Part shown: positions 1 through 5,975 of the stretch, piece by piece
How the letters are laid out: each line of letters opens with the position of its first letter
Numbering within the stretch: the stretch's first letter is position 1
Assembly (NCBI GenBank): GCA_016206275.1
Contig: JACQRY010000086.1
Coordinates: forward strand, 1-6,455
Source of the DNA: Nitrososphaerota archaeon
GTDB taxonomy: Archaea > Thermoproteota > Nitrososphaeria > Nitrososphaerales > JACQRY01
Length of the DNA: 6,455 nt
Direction: 5' to 3'
Notes under the pieces: model-generated
The model's database searches: none
Told to the model about the DNA's origin: nothing
What the model saw: only the letters and a program-made list of their open reading frames with translations
Position numbers and translations under genes: made by a program

Positions 1-243
1 CAATATAAGTTTATCCCATTTGGTTTGAAAAGACATTGACATAAATTACAATTTACAATGAATATCTTGGGAATATTGGTGAAACTCTTTGATTTCCTTG
101 TAATTGCCTGATAGCCGTGGACTTGTCCCTGCGACGACGGGGCGGGCTTGAACGTGATCGCCTTGGCAAAAAAGGGGACTTGGAACATAAAGCTAGAAGA
201 TTGGCAGGAGGTCTCTATCTGCTTACTCCAGCGAATGCTTTCG
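1..243. other. Left-edge region without a supported gene
   Basis: No gene can be defended here. The first ~110 bases are AT-rich and look intergenic, with a 7-base tandem repeat (TTACAAT twice, 46-59). Bases 112-243 are richer in GC. Three open stretches exist. Two are plus-strand frames with GTG (117) or TTG (148) starts that run antisense into the end of the transporter gene. The third is a minus-strand frame open from an ATG at 188 off the left edge. None gives a recognisable domain, and they cannot all be real. I found no tRNA T-arm or other structured RNA on either strand. The simplest reading is the 3' flank of the transporter gene, perhaps with the decayed end of an older gene. Confidence 0.5.
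168..173 (-). terminator. Possible oligo-T terminator of the CDF transporter transcript
   Basis: Read on the minus strand this is a run of six T residues about 70 bases beyond the transporter's stop codon. Archaeal RNA polymerase commonly terminates at oligo-T tracts without a hairpin. The tract is short and single, so this is a weak positional inference. Confidence 0.3.
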
Positions 244-1152
244 TTACGGAACTGGCTGTCGAGGAAAAGGTGTTTTGTTTCCTTCATCTGGTTCTGCAGA
301 GATCATGAGGCTTCCCAACCTGCCTATCTTGTTTCTTACAGTTTTTTGAATTTGCATTTTTAGCTGTGCTAGCTGTACCACGGTCAGCTCTGGATTTACC
401 GATATGAGCATCTCTCCGACCATGTATGGCCCGCTACGTCTGAGTCTGACAGTCCGGAGCCGTACGCCTGGAATGCTTTCGACTACTTGTCTTATTTCGG
501 TGACAACCGTGGGATTGTCCCATGCATCTAGGAGTATCAATGTAGCTTCCTTCAGGATCGTGACTGACACAGAGGCGATGAAGACGGAAATTATCATAGC
601 TCCAATTGAGTCCATCTGTGTGAACCCTTGAAAGGAGACCAAGATGCTGATGAAAACTACGAAGGATCCCGAAGCATCTTTGATTGCATTGGTAGCCTCT
701 GCCTTGAGAGATAGGAGGTTTGATTTGACGGCTATGTTCCGCTTAATTAGCGCCAGGATTAGTGATACAATGCCAGCTACGAATGCGGTAGCTAATGCGG
801 TATAAGGGGATTCTATTTGCACCGGTGAAAATAGCCTCAGGTATGCGTTGTAAAACGTCAGACCGCTGACTATCGCAAGCATAATTGCAATGAGGAAAGC
901 AGAAAGATTCTCTGCGCGATAATAACCATAATGAAAGAGACTGTCGGGTTTCTTACGGCTTATCCTAATGCCTACCCATACTATTGCTGTAACGCCCGCA
1001 TCGGACATCGCATCTATTCCATCCGCCAATAATGAGATGCTTCCGGTTAGCTGGGCTACAATGAGCTCGACAATACCTATGCTGCCGACGATGGCTGCAG
1101 ATAATAATGCAATTTGTTCCGCTTTTCTAACATACGGGTTAAGCTCAGACAA
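244..1152 (-). CDS. Cation diffusion facilitator (CDF) family metal transporter, probably Mn/Fe type
   Basis: A 302-residue membrane antiporter of the CDF family, which exports divalent metal ions in exchange for protons. Six hydrophobic segments fit TM1 ~12-34, TM2 ~38-62, TM3 ~82-104, TM4 ~115-137, TM5 ~160-177 and TM6 ~182-202, followed by the cytosolic ferredoxin-like domain (~215-290) ending in the usual EP. The LLADGIDAMSD stretch and the FHYGYYRAE motif (residues 72-81) are family hallmarks. The transport-site positions are D47xxxD51 in TM2 and N155xxxD159 in TM5; zinc CDFs normally have HxxxD pairs there. H74 is the only histidine in the protein. DxxxD plus (N/D)xxxD is the pattern reported for manganese CDFs, so I infer Mn or Fe. 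The start is TTG at 1152: an in-frame stop (1168-1170) lies six codons upstream, no ATG occurs before residue 49, and a purine run (AAAGAAAGGAAA) precedes it. The gene is monocistronic here and divergent from the lhr unit. The family call is secure; the metal is inferred. Confidence 0.92.
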   Translation of the reverse strand: MSELNPYVRKAEQIALLSAAIVGSIGIVELIVAQLTGSISLLADGIDAMSDAGVTAIVWVGIRISRKKPDSLFHYGYYRAENLSAFLIAIMLAIVSGLTFYNAYLRLFSPVQIESPYTALATAFVAGIVSLILALIKRNIAVKSNLLSLKAEATNAIKDASGSFVVFISILVSFQGFTQMDSIGAMIISVFIASVSVTILKEATLILLDAWDNPTVVTEIRQVVESIPGVRLRTVRLRRSGPYMVGEMLISVNPELTVVQLAQLKMQIQKTVRNKIGRLGSLMISAEPDEGNKTPFPRQPVP

Positions 1153-1360
1153 TTTCCTTTCTTTATCCTAATGTGGTGTAATCAAACACTGGGTGGGGGA
1201 GTATTTCCAACTGCGTGCAACCTTTCGATTTGCTTACTGGAAATTAAAGTATTTCATTAACGTTTTTGTTAGGAAATGACTTTTTTGAACGTAGAATTTT
1301 ACCTTCAAGCCTCTCCAGAAACTGTTAATATCGGGGATACAATAACCCGTTTAGGATCAA
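1153..1360. other. Divergent intergenic region between the transporter and the microprotein-lhr unit
   Basis: These 208 bases should hold promoters for both directions. For the minus-strand transporter, a weak TATA-like CTTTAATT (minus strand, 1249-1242) would give a leader of roughly 65-70 bases. For the plus strand a better candidate lies at 1325-1331 (listed separately). Plus-strand T runs occur at 1263-1267 and 1281-1286. An ATG at 1276 opens a 57-codon frame running to 1449, but its second half is out of frame over the microprotein gene, so I do not call it. I found no tRNA, C/D-box signature or strong hairpin. Confidence 0.5.
1316..1331 (+). promoter_or_regulatory. Candidate BRE/TATA promoter for the microprotein-lhr transcript
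   Basis: TTAATAT (1325-1331) resembles an archaeal TATA box and is preceded by CAGAAACT (1316-1323), which resembles a TFB-recognition element. Placing the start site about 26 bases downstream of the box centre gives about 1354, a leader of about 7 bases before the ATG at 1361. AGGAT at 1353-1357 could act as a weak ribosome site. The match is approximate. Confidence 0.35.
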
Positions 1361-1480
1361 ATGGCTTCAGTCACCGAATTCTTCAACCTGCTCGGCGGAG
1401 TAACAGTATTCATCTTCGTAATAGTGCTAGTGATGCTCTTCGTCTATGAATACGACATCAGAAGAAGAGAAAAGAGCTAG
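1361..1480 (+). CDS. 39-residue single-pass membrane microprotein upstream of lhr
   Basis: I do not recognise this protein. It is a short N-terminal stretch (MASVTEFFNLLGG), one strongly hydrophobic helix (~residues 13-29, rich in V, I, F, L and M) and a charged tail with DIRRREK. By the positive-inside rule the tail would be cytosolic and the N terminus outside. The start is forced: an in-frame TAG (1352-1354) lies two codons before the ATG and no other start precedes the helix. Its codons favour C in the third position for Phe, Ile and Asn, like the neighbouring genes, which argues that it is truly coded. The helicase's preferred ATG (1488) follows its stop by 7 bases, so the two are likely co-transcribed and perhaps translationally coupled. 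It may be a membrane anchor, a regulator or a leader peptide; none of these can be chosen from sequence. Risk: a 39-codon hydrophobic frame can arise by chance. Confidence 0.68.
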   Translation: MASVTEFFNLLGGVTVFIFVIVLVMLFVYEYDIRRREKS

Positions 1481-1487
1481 CCTAACG

Positions 1488-4238
1488 ATGAGTATCCTAC
1501 CCTCCTCCTTGGAGACCACAGTCCTCCAAAGGATAAGGGACATAGGCTGGACAGAGCCGACACCCATACAGAAGAAAGCCTTCCCGGTAATCCTCAGAAG
1601 AAAAAACACTCTTCTCGTGGCGCCCACAGGTTCAGGGAAGACAGAAGCCGCCGTAATCCCCATCTTCACCATGGTTTCCGAAACCAAGGGCAAGGCTCTC
1701 GGAATCAGGGTTCTCTACATCACTCCACTTCGGGCTCTTAACCGCGACATCTTTAGGCGAATCATCGAGTACGGGGAGAAGATCGGTTTAACCGTTGACG
1801 TGAGGCACGGCGACACCCCTGTAAGAGCAAGGCAGAGAATGACTGAGAAGCCTCCCGACGTTCTTATCACCACGCCTGAGACACTAGCAATCCTTCTGAC
1901 GGTTAAGAGGATGAGGCCTAACCTATCCTTCCTAGAATGGGTTGTAGTAGATGAGTTACACGAGCTCTTGGGCAACGAGAGGGGTACGCACCTGTCAATT
2001 AGCTTAGAGAGAGTCGCAAGACTGTCTAGGCAACCAATCACACGGGTTGGATTATCGGCGACGGTCGGCAACTTGGATGAAGCTCAAAGTTTTCTCGCAG
2101 GCACACAAAGGAGGAGCGCGGTTCTCGTTGACGCTACCGTGAGAAGCTATGACATAGCCGTTAAACATGTTCTCGGAGGCTTCGTAAACGTAGCAGATTA
2201 CATTCTCGACTACGTAAAGAAGGCTGGAAGCAAGACGGTGCTGCTCTTCACCAACACTAGGGATGAAGCAGAGCATATGGGTGCGGTGTTGAAGAGCCGT
2301 TACCCGGAGGTGCCCATAGATGTTCATCATGGTTCCCTGGCAAAAGAGATCAGGGAAGAAGCTGAGGAACGTCTCCGGAAAGGAGAGGCAGGGATAGTTG
2401 TCTGTACCTCCTCCCTTGAATTGGGTTTAGACATAGGAGGAGTGGACATTGTCATTCAGCTAGGTTCTCCTAGACAGGCTGTGAAGCTCGTTCAGAGAGT
2501 AGGTCGGAGCAGGCACAGGCTTGGAGAAACCGCGAAAGGCTTGATCGTGACGACACGGCTTGACGATGAGCTAGAAAGCTTGGCCTTAATCAAAAGAGCT
2601 AGGGAAGGCAGCTTAGAGTCGAACCCCCTCCATGAAGGAGCCTTGGACGTATTATCTCATCACCTTGTCGGCCTGACGTTGGAGGAGAATCTTGTTAAGC
2701 TTGATGAAGCGGTCAGCTTGATGCACCATGCTTATCCGTTTCGAAGCGTCGGTCCTGAACAGTACGACGGATGCCTTAACTTACTTGAAAGCCTAAGGAT
2801 AGTCAGATACGACGGAGAGGTTGTGAAGAGGCGTGGCCCGCCGACATACCAATACTATTTCGGCAACATTTCGACCATACCTGACATACAGCAGTTCACA
2901 GTCTTCGATTCCGTAGCAAAGAAGCCTGTCGGCAGACTGGATCAAGTCTTCGTTGGCGAATACTGTGAGCCGGGTAAGCTCTTCGTGCTCAAAGGCAGTT
3001 CTTGGAGAATCGTGTCCATTGATGATTCTAAGCAGACGGTTTTCGTGGAGCCTGTTAGAGGGGAGCTTACAGCTGTCCCCTATTGGGTGGGGGAACTGAT
3101 TCCGGTGGATTTTCAGACGGCCCAAGAAGTCGGTAGATTGAGGAGGCTGGCTCTAAGCAATGGTATGGATGTAAGCGAGACTCAGAAGGAGGTTTTGCAG
3201 AAGACCAAGTCGCTCCTTGGCTCCCTGCCAGATGAGCATAGTCTTACAGTGGAGCGTAGACGTGGAGTAGGCGAATTGGTGATACATGCGTGCTTCGGCT
3301 CCAAGGTGAATCAGACTCTGGCTACGCTTCTCTCCACGATGTTGTCATCGAAGACAGGGTTCCTTGTTGAAGCCAGGTCAGACCCCTACCGTATACTGTT
3401 GTCGTCGCAGGGCTCCATACCTAAGGGTTTGATTCATGAAACCCTTTCATCAATCTTCAACATTGAGGACGTGCTCTCTGTGGCGGTGGTTGGAACTCAT
3501 CCTCTTAACTGGAAGACATGGCATGTATCCAAGAAATTCGGCTTGGTAACCAAGGAAGCGCAATACGACAGAAGAGCAGCCCGCCTGATACAGGACAGGT
3601 ATAGGTCAACACCTCTATACAAAGAGGTTCTGAGGGAACTTTTCCTAGAGAAATATGATATCGGGAAAGTGAAAAGAATTCTCGAGTCAATAAGAGATGG
3701 GCATCTAAGAGTAGTGGAGAAAGATGTTGAAGCATCCACCCCAATTGCAAAACCGATCTTGGACTACGCCTCCAGTTTCGCAGCTCTCCCATTAGATGTG
3801 GAGAAAACAATCTTGGAGCTTGTCAGGGAGCGTCTTGAGAACACTAGGCATAGACTATTATGCTTAGCATGCGGCCGCTGGGAGAGAGTCATCAAGACAA
3901 AAGATGTGCCCGAAAGACTCGCATGCACCATCTGTCATTCACCTCTCATAACCGCTACGTATCTCAGCGACGACGATCTCACCAAGATCGTAGCCAGAAA
4001 AAAGATGGGCAAGCCCTTGACTCCAGAGCAAGAAGAAAAATTCCGCAAAGCATGGAAGACAGCTTCCCTCATACAGAATTTCGGCAAGACCGCCATATTC
4101 ATTCTATCAGGATACGGTGTGGGTGTTGAAGTGGGGTCAAGGCTCATACGGAGATTCGTTGACCAGGATAGTCTTCTCAAAAACATCTACCGAGCTGAAA
4201 GAACCTATGTTGCAACAAGAGGCTTCTGGAACGATTAG
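1488..4238 (+). CDS. lhr: Lhr-type ATP-dependent superfamily 2 helicase
   Basis: A 916-residue (from 1488) Ski2-like SF2 helicase of the Lhr family, which unwinds DNA or RNA-DNA duplexes with 3'-5' polarity in repair or recombination. Motifs in order: Q-motif WTEPTPIQ (21-28), I APTGSGKT (45-52, K51), Ia TPLRALNRD (79-87), Ib TTPETL (128-133), II DELH (155-158), III SAT (190-192), IV LLFTNTRDEAE (252-262), V from T307 through LELGLDIG, and VI QRVGRSRHR (336-344). All look intact. A winged-helix and beta-barrel part follows (FVLKGSSWRIVSID, ~499-512), then a C-terminal domain with CLAC (C792, C795) and CTIC (C813, C816), a probable Zn ribbon, and a tail SGYGVGVEVGSRL. An in-frame ATG at 1446 would add 14 polar residues but overlap the microprotein by 35 bases. 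I prefer 1488 because the residues before it are unlike Lhr N termini and the spacing becomes operon-like. Bacterial Lhr proteins are much longer (~1500); ~900 fits the archaeal form. The subfamily (aLhr1 or aLhr2) is not resolved. Confidence 0.95.
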   Translation: MSILPSSLETTVLQRIRDIGWTEPTPIQKKAFPVILRRKNTLLVAPTGSGKTEAAVIPIFTMVSETKGKALGIRVLYITPLRALNRDIFRRIIEYGEKIGLTVDVRHGDTPVRARQRMTEKPPDVLITTPETLAILLTVKRMRPNLSFLEWVVVDELHELLGNERGTHLSISLERVARLSRQPITRVGLSATVGNLDEAQSFLAGTQRRSAVLVDATVRSYDIAVKHVLGGFVNVADYILDYVKKAGSKTVLLFTNTRDEAEHMGAVLKSRYPEVPIDVHHGSLAKEIREEAEERLRKGEAGIVVCTSSLELGLDIGGVDIVIQLGSPRQAVKLVQRVGRSRHRLGETAKGLIVTTRLDDELESLALIKRAREGSLESNPLHEGALDVLSHHLVGLTLEENLVKLDEAVSLMHHAYPFRSVGPEQYDGCLNLLESLRIVRYDGEVVKRRGPPTYQYYFGNISTIPDIQQFTVFDSVAKKPVGRLDQVFVGEYCEPGKLFVLKGSSWRIVSIDDSKQTVFVEPVRGELTAVPYWVGELIPVDFQTAQEVGRLRRLALSNGMDVSETQKEVLQKTKSLLGSLPDEHSLTVERRRGVGELVIHACFGSKVNQTLATLLSTMLSSKTGFLVEARSDPYRILLSSQGSIPKGLIHETLSSIFNIEDVLSVAVVGTHPLNWKTWHVSKKFGLVTKEAQYDRRAARLIQDRYRSTPLYKEVLRELFLEKYDIGKVKRILESIRDGHLRVVEKDVEASTPIAKPILDYASSFAALPLDVEKTILELVRERLENTRHRLLCLACGRWERVIKTKDVPERLACTICHSPLITATYLSDDDLTKIVARKKMGKPLTPEQEEKFRKAWKTASLIQNFGKTAIFILSGYGVGVEVGSRLIRRFVDQDSLLKNIYRAERTYVATRGFWND

Positions 4239-4255
4239 AAAGGAAGGGATATATC
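4238..4255 (+). promoter_or_regulatory. Candidate BRE/TATA promoter for the ThDP enzyme gene
   Basis: ATATAT (4249-4254) sits in the 49-base gap after lhr and is preceded by purine-rich GAAAGGAAGGG, which could include a BRE. A start site about 26 bases from the box centre falls near 4278, ten bases before the ATG at 4288. No Shine-Dalgarno site is seen, which is consistent with a near-leaderless mRNA. This suggests the enzyme gene can be transcribed independently of lhr. Confidence 0.5.
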
Positions 4256-4287
4256 ACCGAGACAGAAGCCGTTGATCCGCTTCATGC

Positions 4288-5940
4288 ATGCCCGTTATGA
4301 AGAGCTCCAAAGCCATCTTCGAAGCCTTGCTAAATGAAGACGTCAGAACCCTATTTACAATTCCCGGAAGCCATGTCTTCGAACTCCTAAACGAGTTTTA
4401 CGAACGAACCGACTTCAAACTAATCTACCCAAAGTATGAGCAATCCGCATCCACAATGGCAGATGCCTACGGTAGGCTAACAGGGGAGCCCGGCGTATGC
4501 CTAGTAACAGCTGGACCAGGTGCCACCAACGGGCTTTCAGGAGTAGCTCAAGCGTATCAAGCAGGCTCACCTATGGTCCATGTATCGGGAAACGTGCCGA
4601 CCAAAGGCTTCCTGCAAGACTTCCACGGCGTCGATGACCGAGACTTCATCGCAAAGGCCTTCCACCCGGTCACAAAGATGAGTGTAAGAATCACAGATGG
4701 AAAAGACATTCCCAAAGTTTTCGCTCAAGCTTTTCATGTAGCAAGAAGCGGTAGAAAAGGCCCCGTCCACATCGATGTGCCAGTTGATGTCTTGGCTAGC
4801 GAGGCTGATGTTGAAGAATACTGGAAGAAAGCTATTGAGCAGCACGAGGTGAACGAGGCCTTGATCAAAGAATCAGCATCAGTACTGGCGCAAGCACAGA
4901 AGCCTGCAGTCTACATCGCTGACGCAGCCTCAGTGTCCGCAACACAGGAAAGACTCCTATCGCTCATAGAAACGCTTCAGGCCCCCTTCATTATCTCCGA
5001 GGGCTCAATAGGCTTCCTACCTCAGGATCATGCTCTCTACGGAGGTATGGTGAGCCGACACTGGGACACCCATCCAATAGCTGAACAGATTCTAAGGGAA
5101 GCTGATGTTCTTCTCCTCGTCGGCTTAAGAATGAACACGCCTTTCTGGGACTACGTTAAGAAAAATTCTTCAGCAAGCCTCATACATCTATACGTCGAAG
5201 AAACCTCCTCTGGCTCCGACTCTGCTCAGAGCATTATTGGCGACCTGAATCGATCAGTATCAAGGTTGACAGAAGAGGTAGGTGGCCGTCAAGCAAAGAA
5301 ACCTGCTTGGTTTGATCTAAGAGAGAAGTGGAGGAAGGTGAATGAAGATCTGCATAGAATCATTCAAGACGGTGGGAGACCTATTCACCCGGGTGTCACT
5401 ATCGATCGCTTAAGCAAACATGTTACCAGGGACACCGTTGTAACTGGGGATGTAGGTAATGTCAAAGCGTGGCTTGAAGCCTATCTAGCTACAAGGGTTC
5501 CATGCAGGTATCTTGGTGCAGGCTCTTGGGGTGCCATGGGCTTCGCTATTCCGGCTGCTATAGGCGCTAAAGCTCTTCACCCGGATGGTAAGGTTGTGGC
5601 TGTGTGCGGAGACGGCGGCTTCTTGATGTCGTGCATGGAGCTGGCTACGATAGCGGAAAACCGGATGAAGATGGTTGTGGTTGTTCTGAATGATGCTAAG
5701 TGGGGTATGAATTGGCAGTTCCAGAAACGTAAATACCAAGAAAGATTCTTGGGCGTCGATATTCATTCTCCGAACTTCGCGAAGTTCGCGGAGAGCTTTG
5801 GGCTGAAAGGCGTTAGAGTAGAGGATCCGGTGAAACTATCGGAAGCCTATGAGGAAGCCTTCTCTTCAAACACTGCTACCGTAATCGATGTTGCTACGGA
5901 TCATTCACCCAGCTACCCCTTCGGAAAATTCCCAGCATAG
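4288..5940 (+). CDS. Thiamine diphosphate-dependent enzyme, acetolactate synthase superfamily
   Basis: A 550-residue enzyme with the three-domain architecture of the acetolactate synthase/pyruvate decarboxylase superfamily, which cleaves or ligates 2-oxo acids using ThDP and Mg2+ in the cytosol. The N-terminal Pyr domain (~4-170) carries the expected catalytic glutamate E51 in YPKYEQSAST and the AGPGATNGLSG stretch (75-85). The central domain is ~190-330. The C-terminal PP domain (~370-540) has GSWGAMGFAIPAAIGA and the cofactor motif GDGGF (441-445) through LND (467-469), with D442 and N468 as likely metal ligands. The segment after the cofactor motif reads GMNWQFQ instead of GMVRQWQ, and the FQE substrate-pocket motif is not evident, so it is probably not a biosynthetic acetolactate synthase. 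No ilvN, ilvC or other branched-chain gene is adjacent. Alternatives include other 2-oxoacid decarboxylases or carboligases. ATG 4288 is chosen; ATG 4297 would drop three residues. It has its own TATA-like box and converges with the OB-fold gene. Confidence 0.9.
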   Translation: MPVMKSSKAIFEALLNEDVRTLFTIPGSHVFELLNEFYERTDFKLIYPKYEQSASTMADAYGRLTGEPGVCLVTAGPGATNGLSGVAQAYQAGSPMVHVSGNVPTKGFLQDFHGVDDRDFIAKAFHPVTKMSVRITDGKDIPKVFAQAFHVARSGRKGPVHIDVPVDVLASEADVEEYWKKAIEQHEVNEALIKESASVLAQAQKPAVYIADAASVSATQERLLSLIETLQAPFIISEGSIGFLPQDHALYGGMVSRHWDTHPIAEQILREADVLLLVGLRMNTPFWDYVKKNSSASLIHLYVEETSSGSDSAQSIIGDLNRSVSRLTEEVGGRQAKKPAWFDLREKWRKVNEDLHRIIQDGGRPIHPGVTIDRLSKHVTRDTVVTGDVGNVKAWLEAYLATRVPCRYLGAGSWGAMGFAIPAAIGAKALHPDGKVVAVCGDGGFLMSCMELATIAENRMKMVVVVLNDAKWGMNWQFQKRKYQERFLGVDIHSPNFAKFAESFGLKGVRVEDPVKLSEAYEEAFSSNTATVIDVATDHSPSYPFGKFPA

Positions 5941-5975
5941 TATTTCCCACTGTTTGCTGTCACCTATGATGCTTA

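Noticed and set aside
61..77. Short inverted repeat AATAT...ATATT that could form a hairpin.
   Set aside because: Five A/T pairs with a 7-base loop are too weak to be meaningful in an AT-rich region.
141..175. Minus-strand GTTCAAG resembling a tRNA T-loop.
   Set aside because: The flanking bases do not form a T-stem, and no matching acceptor or anticodon arms are present.
1..188. Minus-strand frame open from an ATG at 188 to the left edge (about 62 codons).
   Set aside because: No domain is visible, the second half is AT-rich low-information sequence, and an open run of this length at a window edge is plausible by chance.
117..363. Plus-strand frames starting at GTG 117 and TTG 148 that overlap the end of the transporter gene antisense.
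   Set aside because: They use weak starts, overlap a well-supported gene and show no recognisable motif; listed only as an undetermined region.
5941..5975. Possible bidirectional terminator between the converging ThDP and OB-fold genes.
   Set aside because: There is no run of five or more T on either strand and no hairpin, so no terminator can be supported.
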